This document shows positions 5,976 through 11,937 of a stretch of 11,937 nt of DNA, one piece after another. This DNA is from Pseudolabrys sp. (lineage in GTDB: Bacteria; Pseudomonadota; Alphaproteobacteria; Rhizobiales; Xanthobacteraceae). The stretch spans positions 1 to 11,937 of the forward strand of contig JAQSCR010000475.1 of assembly GCA_029945495.1 (NCBI GenBank), read 5' to 3'. Numbering within the stretch: position 1 is the first letter of the stretch; the number at the start of each line of letters is the position of its first letter. Under the pieces are notes generated by a model, which searched no databases, had not been told where the DNA came from, and saw only the letters and a program-made list of their open reading frames with translations. The position numbers and the translations under genes were made by a program.

Positions 5976-6911
5976 TCATAACTCCATATCCCAGAACTCG
6001 GCGACAACATCCTTGCTCCATGAATGCCGGTTCTCGCTTGAAGTCAGAGTGAAGCCGGCTTTCTGGTAGATTTGCCGCGCGGCGGTGAGGATGCTGTGCG
6101 TCCACAAGGTAATTTTCGTGTAGCCGGCCTGGCGCGCGAAGGTGACACATTCGTCGGTCAACTGCACGCCGACGCCGAGCCCGCGCGCCTTGGCATCGAC
6201 GATCAGGAGGCGGATGCGCGCAGTGCCGGGCTGCTCGTCTTTCACCAGCATCACCGAGCCGACATTCTCGCCGTTCAACTCGGCAATCCAGCAGCGCTCG
6301 CACGATGGGTCGTTGCTGTTGACGAAGTCGGCGACGATCTGCGCGCACAGGCCTTCGAATGGCTCGCCCCAGCCATATTCTCGGGCGTAGGTTTCGGCGT
6401 TGCATGAAACGATCCAGCCGAAGTCGCCATGCCGCGGCGGGCGCAGGGTGACGCTCTCGCGCGGGGCCGGCGCGCCTTCCAGCAAGGTCTCGATCGTTTG
6501 CATCGCCTTGACGAGTTGCGCCTGCTTGCCGGCGTCGAGCTTGGCCAGCATCGCGGCGACGTCGCTCTGCGACCGCTCTTCGGCCGGCGCATAGACCTTG
6601 CGGCCTTTGGCGGTCAGCGCGAGGTGGCTCTGGCGCGCGTCGGTTTTCGAGGTCGTGCGGCTGACCAGACCACGCTTTTCGAAATCGCGTAGCACGCGCG
6701 ACAGATAGCCGGCGTCGAGATCGAGTTCGCGGGCGATGTCGCTGGCGGTCGGCCCATTGCCTTGCGCCAGTTCGTACAGCACGCGCATTTCGCCGAGCGA
6801 GTAGGGGCTGTCGAGAAAGTTCTTCCGCAGCACGCCGATCTGGCGCGTGTAGAAGCGGTTGAAGCGGCGCACGGCACTGACGCGGTCTGTGTCCGGGTGA
6901 TCGGTTTTCAT
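5976..6911 (-). CDS. MarR-family regulator fused to GNAT N-acetyltransferase
   Basis: A 311-residue two-domain protein. Residues 1 to about 145 are a MarR-type winged helix: 'NFLDSPYSLGEMRVLYEL' (31-48), the helix-turn-helix 'TASDIARELDLDAGYLSRVL' (55-74), and the wing 'SRTTSKTDARQSHLALT' (84-100). Residues 153 to 311 are a GNAT domain with 'LRPPRHGDFGWIV' (156-168), the acetyl-CoA loop 'KARGLGVGVQL' (241-251) and 'ARQIYQKAGF' (278-287). Such fusions are widespread; their acetylation substrate is generally unknown and may be a small molecule that is also the regulator's signal. The start at 6911 has no strong ribosome site. It lies 45 bp downstream of a glycosyltransferase gene on the same strand, and a 25-bp near-palindrome between the two is a candidate operator. 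Convergent with moaB; the 118-bp gap (5858-5975) shows no clear terminator. Confidence 0.92.
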   Translation of the reverse strand: MKTDHPDTDRVSAVRRFNRFYTRQIGVLRKNFLDSPYSLGEMRVLYELAQGNGPTASDIARELDLDAGYLSRVLRDFEKRGLVSRTTSKTDARQSHLALTAKGRKVYAPAEERSQSDVAAMLAKLDAGKQAQLVKAMQTIETLLEGAPAPRESVTLRPPRHGDFGWIVSCNAETYAREYGWGEPFEGLCAQIVADFVNSNDPSCERCWIAELNGENVGSVMLVKDEQPGTARIRLLIVDAKARGLGVGVQLTDECVTFARQAGYTKITLWTHSILTAARQIYQKAGFTLTSSENRHSWSKDVVAEFWDMEL

Positions 6912-6930
6912 GACCCGGCCAGCGTCGGAC

Positions 6931-6955
6931 AGATAGTTGATAAAGTCAAGTATCT
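6931..6955. promoter_or_regulatory. 25-bp near-palindrome, candidate MarR operator
   Basis: Read on the minus strand, AGATACTTGA (6955-6946) and TCAACTATCT (6940-6931) are reverse complements at 9 of 10 positions, separated by the 5-bp spacer CTTTA. The element lies 20-44 bases upstream of the MarR-GNAT start, where a MarR protein would be expected to bind to control its own gene. The TTGA/TCAA core is typical of MarR-type sites. Confidence 0.6.
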
Positions 6956-6956
6956 C

Positions 6957-7535
6957 TTAGGAGGTGATTCTTGCCCCGGCGCTCAGCATCGTGATCCGCC
7001 GCCGGCCAAGTTGGCGCAACACGGCGGCCTCGGGTGCCGGGCAGTCGGGATGGCCGCCCAGCGCGTCGTAGAAACGGCGGGCTATCAGCAGTCCCTGCTC
7101 GGGGCGGGCGCCGCCGCCGACCATCACCCGCAGCAGTGCCAGCACTTCCGATAGACCCGGCCGCATCAGATCGGCGGCGCCGGGCGGGCGAAACACCGCT
7201 GCCCGCGCGGCGCCTTCGAGCCGGCTGGTCGCCTCCATGAAACGCTCGGCGGCTTCGATCCAGCCCGGCTCCGGCACGCAGCCGGGACGCAGGAACATCA
7301 GCCAGGGCGTGCGCGTGCTGGCCGCGGCCTGCCTCAACCGCGCGCCCAGCGTCGCTTCCGAACGAATGAAGCGGCAACCGGCGATATCGGCCACTTGTTC
7401 GGTGTCGTCGCTGGAACCGGCATCGATCACCACCACCTCGCTGACAAGCCCGGTCATCGCCCCCGGCACCAGCGCAGCCAAAGTCGGCACTAAAAGGCGC
7501 TCCGATTCGTGGGTGGCGATGACGACGCTGATCAT
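6957..7535 (-). CDS. Family 2 glycosyltransferase-like protein with degenerate motifs
   Basis: A 192-residue protein with the N-terminal Rossmann-like half of a GT2 fold: 'MISVVIATHESERLL' at the start, 'VVVIDAGSSDDT' at 34-45 (the nucleotide-binding DxGSxDxT pattern) and 'EQGLLIARRFYDALGGHPD' at 146-164. It is closest in layout to the short TIGR04283-type transferases. Two motifs look lost: where that group has 'FLHADT' (the metal-binding DxD region) this protein has 'FLRPGC' at 81-86, and where 'EDVE' is expected it has 'PEAA' at 168-171. It may therefore be catalytically impaired or act differently. The start at 7535 was chosen because the canonical GT2 N-terminus begins there; an in-frame ATG at 7568 would add 11 residues. 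Neither has a strong ribosome site. Divergent from the radical SAM gene; the MarR-GNAT gene follows. Confidence 0.75.
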   Translation of the reverse strand: MISVVIATHESERLLVPTLAALVPGAMTGLVSEVVVIDAGSSDDTEQVADIAGCRFIRSEATLGARLRQAAASTRTPWLMFLRPGCVPEPGWIEAAERFMEATSRLEGAARAAVFRPPGAADLMRPGLSEVLALLRVMVGGGARPEQGLLIARRFYDALGGHPDCPAPEAAVLRQLGRRRITMLSAGARITS

Positions 7536-7639
7536 GGAACTACCGGCCTGTGGAAGGATTGCCACCATATCATGTGGGATTTGGAATTCGCCCCACGAGA
7601 TCGGCCGGCAAACGCCCGAATCGGTGAATTCTAAAAATT

Positions 7640-7654
7640 GTTCTTGTTATGTTC
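7640..7654 (+). promoter_or_regulatory. LexA/SOS box of alphaproteobacterial type
   Basis: GTTC (7640-7643), seven bases TTGTTAT, then GTTC (7651-7654): an exact match to the direct-repeat SOS box GTTC-N7-GTTC known for LexA in Alphaproteobacteria. It ends 24 bases before the ATG of the radical SAM gene, well placed for repression. It also lies 105 bases upstream of the divergent glycosyltransferase-like gene. A match to eight fixed bases can arise by chance, so its position is part of the argument. Confidence 0.6.
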
Positions 7655-7678
7655 ACATCCAATCACTAGGTTGCGCCC

Positions 7679-8899
7679 ATGGCTAGATCAACATCTGCCT
7701 TGAAACACCCGCCGGTGTCGCCCGGTTTTGCCGACCGAGTCTCGGAGCTGCCCTCCGCGCCGGCGGGTGTCGCAATTTCGCAAGCCGGCGTTCGTGTCGA
7801 CGACGCCACCGGCCTGCTCGGCGTCGTCGTCGAGCACGAGCGGCGCAAGGGCCGCGGCGCCCACTCGAACGCGTCCGGCCGCTACGAGCCTTTGGCGCGC
7901 ATCGCCTTCGACGACGGCTGGCGCACGCTCGACGAACTGCCGGCGTTCAAGACCACGGTGCAAACCGACGCTACCCGCAAGATCATCACTCGTAACTCTT
8001 CGCCCGATATCGGCTTCGACCGTTCGATCAATCCCTATCGCGGCTGCGAGCACGGCTGCGTCTATTGCTTCGCGCGGCCGACCCACGCCTATCTCGGCCT
8101 GTCGCCCGGGCTCGACTTCGAATCCAAATTGTTCGTCAAGCCGGAGGCGGCCGAGCTTCTCGAAAAGGAACTGGCGTCGCCGAACTATTCGCCGAAGGTG
8201 ATCGCCATCGGCACCAACACCGATCCGTATCAGCCGATCGAGCGGCGCTACAAGGTCATGCGCCGCATTCTCGAAGTGCTCGACCGCGCCGGCCATCCGG
8301 TCGGCATCGTCACCAAGTCGGCGCTGGTGCTGCGCGATCTCGACATTCTCGCGCGCATGGCCGAGCGCAACCTCGTCAAGGTCGCGCTGTCCGTCACCAC
8401 GCTCGATCCCGAACGGGCGCGCAAGATGGAGCCGCGCGCGGCGACGCCCATGCGGCGGCTGGAAACCCTGCGCCGCCTGTCGCAGGCCGGCGTGCCGACC
8501 ACGGTGATGGTGGCGCCGATCATTCCGGCGCTCAACGACAGCGAGATCGAACGCATTCTCGACCGGGCGCAGGCCGCCGGCTGCAAGGAGGCCGGCTACG
8601 TGCTGCTGCGCCTGCCGCTGGAAGTGCGCGACCTGTTCAAGGAATGGCTGGTGGCGAATTATCCCGACCGCGCCAATCACGTGTTCAAGCTGATCCGCGA
8701 TATGCGCGGCGGCAAGGACTACGACGCGGAATGGGGCACGCGCATGAAGGGCACCGGGCCCTATGCCTGGCTGATCGGGCGGCGCTTCGAAGTGGCTTGC
8801 GAAAGGCTCGGCCTCAACACCGCCAAGCTTCAGCTTTCGACCGAACACTTCCGCCATCCCAGACCGGATGACGCACAACTCAGTCTGTTTGCCTCATGA
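7679..8899 (+). CDS. PA0069-family radical SAM protein (spore photoproduct lyase-related)
   Basis: A 406-residue radical SAM enzyme. The [4Fe-4S]-binding motif CxxxCxxC is seen at C123, C127 and C130 in 'NPYRGCEHGCVYCFARP'. Other family landmarks are 'SPGLDFESKLFVK' (142-154), 'IGTNTDPYQPIE' near 180-191, 'IVTKSALVLRDLD' and 'MVAPIIPALND'. This layout is that of the PA0069 family, a group distantly related to spore photoproduct lyase, whose reaction is unknown. The N-terminal ~90 residues include a basic stretch 'ERRKGRGAHSNASGRYEPL' typical of the family. There is no signal peptide. The ATG at 7679 has a weak AGG upstream. An exact SOS box stands 25-39 bases upstream, which suggests DNA-damage control. 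The stop overlaps the next start (ATGA), so the VOC protein is translationally coupled. Confidence 0.9.
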   Translation: MARSTSALKHPPVSPGFADRVSELPSAPAGVAISQAGVRVDDATGLLGVVVEHERRKGRGAHSNASGRYEPLARIAFDDGWRTLDELPAFKTTVQTDATRKIITRNSSPDIGFDRSINPYRGCEHGCVYCFARPTHAYLGLSPGLDFESKLFVKPEAAELLEKELASPNYSPKVIAIGTNTDPYQPIERRYKVMRRILEVLDRAGHPVGIVTKSALVLRDLDILARMAERNLVKVALSVTTLDPERARKMEPRAATPMRRLETLRRLSQAGVPTTVMVAPIIPALNDSEIERILDRAQAAGCKEAGYVLLRLPLEVRDLFKEWLVANYPDRANHVFKLIRDMRGGKDYDAEWGTRMKGTGPYAWLIGRRFEVACERLGLNTAKLQLSTEHFRHPRPDDAQLSLFAS

Positions 8900-9336
8900 C
8901 CGATCCGCAAGCCATCTTGTCGCTGGTGACGCTCGGCGTTTCCGATTTGAACCGCAGCATAGCCTTTTATGAAGCGCTCGGCTTTGTGCGCAAGGCCGAG
9001 AGCACCGACGGCGTCGGCTTCTTTCAGGCCGGGGCCTGCGCCATCTCGGTGTTCCCGTCGCATGAATTGGCGAAGGACGCCAATATCGGCTTCAAGGATT
9101 TATCGCCGGCGTTTCGCGGCGTGTCGCTGGCCTGGAATTGCCGCTCCAAGACGGAAGTCGACGCTGCCATCGACCGCGCCTTTCGCGCCGGCGCTACGAT
9201 CCAGAAGTCGGCGGAAGATGTCTTCTGGGGCGGCTATTCCGGTTATTTCTTCGACCCCGACGGCCATCTCTGGGAAGTCGCGTACAATCCGCATTTCCCG
9301 CTGAGCGACGACGGCCGTTTGCAGTTGCCGAACTAG
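8896..9336 (+). CDS. VOC-family (glyoxalase/bleomycin-resistance fold) protein
   Basis: A 146-residue VOC protein. Seen directly: the opening strand 'LVTLGVSDLNRSIAFYEALGF' region (about residues 10-30) and the closing 'GYFFDPDGHLWEVAYNP' region (about 117-133), with the glutamate of 'WEV' at a usual metal-ligand position. The first ligand position, often His in glyoxalase I, is occupied by a hydrophobic or serine residue here, so a metal-dependent lyase activity is not certain; many members bind or sequester drugs, or have unknown substrates. Start and stop of the radical SAM gene overlap as ATGA, with no separate ribosome site, so the two are translationally coupled and would share the SOS box. 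Convergent with the Bug protein gene, 17 bp away. Confidence 0.9.
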   Translation: MTDPQAILSLVTLGVSDLNRSIAFYEALGFVRKAESTDGVGFFQAGACAISVFPSHELAKDANIGFKDLSPAFRGVSLAWNCRSKTEVDAAIDRAFRAGATIQKSAEDVFWGGYSGYFFDPDGHLWEVAYNPHFPLSDDGRLQLPN

Positions 9337-9353
9337 CCGCGCAAGCTGCCGCT

Positions 9354-10358
9354 CTATTTGATGGTCAAGCCGACTGCCTTGACCATCGTGCCCCATTTTT
9401 CCACTTCGGCTTTGAACATGGCGTCCGCTTGCGCCGGCGTGCCGAAGATCGGATCGAAGCCGATCTTGGTCAGCTTTTCCTGGATGTCCGCCGATTTGAT
9501 GGTTTCGTTGATCGCGGTATTCAAGGTCGCGACAATCTTCGCATCGGTCTTGGCCGGCGCGAAGACGCCGACCCAGGACGCGGCGGCGTAGTTCGGGAAG
9601 CCCTGCTCGGCAAAGGTCGGAACGTTCGGCACCACGCCCGCGCGCTTCTCGCCGGCGATGGCGAGCCCCTTGAGCTTGCCGGCGGCGATCTGTGCCGCTG
9701 CGCCGCCGCCCAGCGTCGTCGCCCACACATCGATCTGGTTGCCGAGCGTCGCGTTCATCGCCGGCGCGCCGCCCTGGAAGGGGATATGCGTCGCGCCGAT
9801 CTTGGCGAGCACCTTGAAGAAATATTCGGCCTCGATATGCGATCCGCTGCCGACGCCGGCCGAGCCGAAATTGATCGGCTTGGTCTGCGCCGCCTTGATC
9901 AGGTCGGTCAGGCTGTTGGCTGGATTGCTCGGGCTGGTCACCAGCGCTTCCGGGCTTGAGGCCGTGATCGCCACGGTCGTCAGGTCGCGCGCCGAGAATT
10001 GCTTGGTGTCGCGCAAAGTCTCGTTGATGGCGAGCGCCGTGGTGGTGACCAGCAGCGTGTAGCCGTCGGGCGCCGCATGGGCGACCGCCGCCGCGGCGAT
10101 GTTGCCGCCGGCGCCGCCGCGATTTTCGACGACGACGCTCTGATGCAGGCGCTCGCCCACACCTTGGGCGATGAACCGCGCCAAGGTATCGGCGACGCCT
10201 CCCGGCGCGAAGGCGACGATGATCGTGATCTTGCCGGAGGGATAAGTGTCAGCCGCGCTCACGGGGGATGCGAGCGCCAAAAGAGCCGCCGCGGCAATCG
10301 CGCATCGGAAATGAGATCGAATGGGCAAAATTCGAATGGGCAAAATTCGAATGTGCAT
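9354..10358 (-). CDS. Bug/TctC-family tripartite tricarboxylate transporter substrate-binding protein
   Basis: A 334-residue periplasmic solute-binding protein. It starts with a signal peptide: basic n-region (1-17), hydrophobic core 'CAIAAAALLALASPV' (19-33) and likely cleavage after VSA at residue 35. The mature part carries the Bug landmarks 'ITIIVAFAPGGVADTLAR' (about 44-61), 'VVENRGGAGGNIAAAAV' (75-91) with 'APDGYTLL' after it, and 'IPFQGGAPAMNATLGNQID'. Family members bind carboxylates or related small molecules; the ligand cannot be read from sequence. No tctA/tctB membrane genes are near, so this is an orphan binding protein, as is common for Bug proteins. The ATG at 10358 has a good AGGGGAAG site. 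Residues 4-13 are a perfect tandem repeat (RILPI twice) made by a 15-bp duplication. Confidence 0.92.
   Translation of the reverse strand: MHIRILPIRILPIRSHFRCAIAAAALLALASPVSAADTYPSGKITIIVAFAPGGVADTLARFIAQGVGERLHQSVVVENRGGAGGNIAAAAVAHAAPDGYTLLVTTTALAINETLRDTKQFSARDLTTVAITASSPEALVTSPSNPANSLTDLIKAAQTKPINFGSAGVGSGSHIEAEYFFKVLAKIGATHIPFQGGAPAMNATLGNQIDVWATTLGGGAAAQIAAGKLKGLAIAGEKRAGVVPNVPTFAEQGFPNYAAASWVGVFAPAKTDAKIVATLNTAINETIKSADIQEKLTKIGFDPIFGTPAQADAMFKAEVEKWGTMVKAVGLTIK
10318..10353. repeat. 15-bp tandem direct repeat (2.4 copies) in the Bug signal peptide
   Basis: CGAATGGGCAAAATT occurs at 10318-10332 and again at 10333-10347, followed by a partial third copy CGAATG (10348-10353). The unit is a multiple of three, so the reading frame is kept; on the minus strand it encodes RILPI twice in the n-region of the signal peptide. 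It is probably a replication-slippage product. Confidence 0.85.
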
Positions 10359-10417
10359 GTGCGCTTCCCCTGGTGCTTCTTGTCGGCGCTCTCGCGGCGC
10401 ATGAGATCGATTAGTCC

Positions 10418-10441
10418 ATTCCTGTCATGAGGACAAGGAAT
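10418..10441. repeat. Imperfect inverted repeat between the Bug gene and rnhB
   Basis: ATTCCTGTC (10418-10426) and GACAAGGAAT (10432-10441) pair with a single bulged base around the loop ATGAG. It lies in the 196-bp divergent region between the Bug gene (minus) and rnhB (plus) and could be an operator or a leader hairpin. I see no other clear signal in that region. Confidence 0.3.
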
Positions 10442-10554
10442 CGACGCCCGATATCGTGACGGCGCCGGCGCGACGTGCCTGATCCAATCCCTGGATTTCA
10501 CAATGCAAAATCGCCGACATTGACTTCGCCGCTGGCGCGGGCGACTGCTCGGTC

Positions 10555-11259
10555 ATGGCCCGCAAATCCAAAGCCGCTAAATCCCAAGCTGCCAAGCGGC
10601 TGCCGCTCAAGGAGCCGGTATTGCGCCCGACCTTCCGGCGCGAGCGCCGCGCGCTCAATGCCGGCTTTTTCCCGGTGGCCGGTTGCGACGAGGCGGGCAG
10701 GGGACCTTTGGCCGGGCCGGTGGTCGCCGCGGCGGTGATCCTCGATCCGGCCCGCATCCCGCGCGGGCTTAACGATTCCAAGAAGCTCGACGCTGCGAAG
10801 CGAGAGGCGCTGTACGAAAAGATTTGCGCCAGCGCGCAGGTCGCGGTCGCCTTCGGTTCGATCGAGCGCATCGACCGCGACAATATCCTGCAAGCGTCGC
10901 TTTGGGCGCTGACGCGCGCGGTCCAGTCGCTGCCGGTGCGGCCCAGGCTCGTCTTCGTCGACGGCAATATAAAGATCGACTGCGGCTGCGACTGCGAAGC
11001 GGTGGTTTCGGGCGATGCGTTGCTGCTGTCGGTGGCGGCGGCGTCGATTATCGCCAAGGTCACGCGCGACCGGCTGATGGCGCGCATCGGCCTGGCCTAT
11101 CCCGGCTATGGCTTCGAGCGCCACATGGGCTATGGCGTGCCGGAGCATGTCGCGGCGCTCGAGCGCCTCGGGCCGACGCCGCATCACCGCAGGTCGTTTG
11201 CCCCAGTGGCGGCCCGGTTCGCCGCCATGCAGGCCGAAGTGGGTATTGTCGCGGTATAG
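10555..11259 (+). CDS. rnhB: Ribonuclease HII
   Basis: A 234-residue RNase HII, which cuts the RNA strand of RNA-DNA hybrids and starts removal of single ribonucleotides from DNA. The catalytic residues can be placed by spacing against E. coli RnhB: D45 and E46 in 'CDEAGRGPLAGPVV' (44-57), D136 in 'FVDGN' (134-138) and D154 in 'SGD' (152-154). 'NDSKKL' (73-78) and 'SIIAKVTRDRLM' (164-175) are also typical. The N-terminal ~40 residues are a basic extension (KSKAAKSQAAKR) common in this group. Between D136 and D154 there is an unusual C143-x-C145-x-C147 cluster. The ATG at 10555 has only a weak ribosome site. In several Rhizobiales rnhB sits next to ccrM, as I remember; here seven genes and about 6.4 kb lie between. 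Confidence 0.95.
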   Translation: MARKSKAAKSQAAKRLPLKEPVLRPTFRRERRALNAGFFPVAGCDEAGRGPLAGPVVAAAVILDPARIPRGLNDSKKLDAAKREALYEKICASAQVAVAFGSIERIDRDNILQASLWALTRAVQSLPVRPRLVFVDGNIKIDCGCDCEAVVSGDALLLSVAAASIIAKVTRDRLMARIGLAYPGYGFERHMGYGVPEHVAALERLGPTPHHRRSFAPVAARFAAMQAEVGIVAV

Positions 11260-11310
11260 GCTCCGGCGGACGTGTTGCCACTTTAGCCGCCGTTCTCTAT
11301 TCCCTTCTTG

Positions 11311-11333
11311 TCCCTCCCCTTTCAGGGGAGGGA
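11311..11333. repeat. Perfect 10-bp inverted repeat between rnhB and the next gene
   Basis: TCCCTCCCCT (11311-11320) and AGGGGAGGGA (11324-11333) pair perfectly around the 3-nt loop TTC. The stem is strong enough to end transcription of rnhB, but no T-tract follows on either strand. Its purine/pyrimidine asymmetry and compact form resemble dispersed intergenic palindromes seen in rhizobial genomes, which is from memory only. Confidence 0.5.
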
Positions 11334-11354
11334 TAAAGATATTGCCGCGGGCCC

Positions 11355-11937
11355 ATGCATCACGTCTCTCTGATCATCGAATTCTTGCGCGGCCGGCCGT
11401 CGCTGGTGTTCTGGGGCGTGGCGTTGACGCAAGCGCTGCTGTGGACGTTCATACCGGCGGTGTTCTACAGCGCGCCGCCCGGTGATGTGCCCCTTCTCCT
11501 GGCCATCGGTCATGAATTCGTGCTCGGCAGCTATCTCGGCCCGCCGCTGGCGTTCTGGCTGGGCGAGATCGCCTTCCGCCTCGGCGGCATGCTCGGCCTT
11601 TATGCGTTGGCGCAGGCCTGCATCGTCACCGCGCTATGGGCGGTGTTCACGCTCGGCCGCTCGGTGATCGGCACCCGCCACGCCGTGCTCGGCATCCTGC
11701 TGATGGTCGGCATCGCCACCTTCACGGTGCCGTCGCCGGAATTCTCACCAGCCGTGCTGGCCGCGCCGCTCTGGGCTTTGGCGCTGCTGCACTATTGGCG
11801 CGCCGTCGGCCTGTTCAAGCGCGGCGCCTGGTTCCTGCTGGCGCTCGATCTCGGGTTGCTGCTGCTGGCGAATTATATCGGCGTCATCCTGCTTGGCCTG
11901 CTGATTGTGTTCACGCTTGTCACCGCGCGCGGCCGCC
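11355..11937 (+). CDS. GT39/ArnT-like membrane glycosyltransferase, N-terminal part (3' end outside window)
   Basis: An open frame from the ATG at 11355 to the right edge, 194 codons without a stop. It is strongly hydrophobic, with about five membrane segments (about residues 17-38, 76-100, 108-124, 132-146 and 157-190). 'GSYLGPPLAFWLGEIAFRLGG' in the region 58-78 corresponds to the 'PP...WL' segment after the first external loop in GT39/GT83 lipid-linked sugar transferases (dolichyl-phosphate-mannose transferase and ArnT types). The preceding loop has 'APPGD' (40-44), where the aspartate may be the catalytic acidic residue usually found there. Family members move sugars from a polyprenyl-phosphate donor to lipid or protein on the outer face of the inner membrane; donor and acceptor cannot be told. 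No strong ribosome site stands at the usual distance; GGAGGG lies about 22 bases upstream. Confidence 0.75.
   Translation, partial: MHHVSLIIEFLRGRPSLVFWGVALTQALLWTFIPAVFYSAPPGDVPLLLAIGHEFVLGSYLGPPLAFWLGEIAFRLGGMLGLYALAQACIVTALWAVFTLGRSVIGTRHAVLGILLMVGIATFTVPSPEFSPAVLAAPLWALALLHYWRAVGLFKRGAWFLLALDLGLLLLANYIGVILLGLLIVFTLVTARGR

Noticed and set aside
6956..6969. AGGAGGTGATTC on the plus strand as a perfect Shine-Dalgarno sequence
   Set aside because: No open reading frame starts downstream on the plus strand; it is the reverse complement of the end of the glycosyltransferase-like gene.
7688..8878. Long minus-strand open frame across the radical SAM gene
   Set aside because: It is a shadow frame caused by high GC and codon bias; its translation has no recognisable motif, whereas the plus frame has a clear radical SAM motif.
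1..11937. Defence island, mobile element, CRISPR array or biosynthetic cluster
   Set aside because: No effector, recombinase, transposase, regularly spaced repeat or modular synthase is visible. ccrM is a solitary cell-cycle methyltransferase with no restriction partner nearby.

Overview
The window is GC-rich and looks like a chromosomal segment of an alphaproteobacterium of the Rhizobiales (Hyphomicrobiales), most likely in or near the Bradyrhizobium / Rhodopseudomonas / Xanthobacteraceae group. The reasons are a CcrM-type GANTC methyltransferase with its C-terminal domain, an Alphaproteobacteria-type LexA box (GTTC-N7-GTTC), a Bug-type periplasmic binding protein, an FnrN-like cysteine pattern in a Crp/Fnr regulator, and general codon usage. 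This placement is inference. I see no RNA gene, transposase, integrase, phage gene or CRISPR array, so most of the window is ordinary chromosomal coding DNA.

Layout. (1) 1-1396, plus strand: the 3' end of a PLP-dependent aminotransferase, an unrecognised 217-residue protein coupled to it, and a PncC/CinA-C-type amidohydrolase. (2) 1431-2713, minus strand: a Crp/Fnr regulator followed by a DUF1203 protein. (3) 2714-2978: an AT-rich island (about 28% GC over 2761-2880) with two terminator-like hairpins facing the plus strand. (4) 2979-4118, minus: ccrM, with two GANTC sites just upstream of its start codon and two back-to-back stem-loops inside its first codons. (5) 4359-5857, plus: a YpfJ-type zinc metallopeptidase and moaB, divergent from ccrM. 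(6) 5976-7535, minus: a degenerate family 2 glycosyltransferase followed by a MarR-GNAT fusion that has a 25-bp near-palindrome just before its start. (7) 7679-9336, plus: a PA0069-family radical SAM protein preceded by an exact SOS-box match, translationally coupled to a VOC-family protein. (8) 9354-10358, minus: a Bug/TctC solute-binding protein whose signal peptide carries a 15-bp tandem duplication. (9) 10555 to the right edge, plus: rnhB (RNase HII), then the first 194 codons of a GT39-like membrane glycosyltransferase.

How the parts may work together. No multi-gene defence or biosynthetic system is visible. The more interesting signals are regulatory: a candidate DNA-damage control site for a radical SAM family of unknown function that is related to spore photoproduct lyase; a probable methylation-sensitive ccrM leader combined with structured early codons; and a probable autoregulatory operator for the MarR-GNAT fusion. 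All three were read by eye from the sequence and need computation or experiment to confirm.
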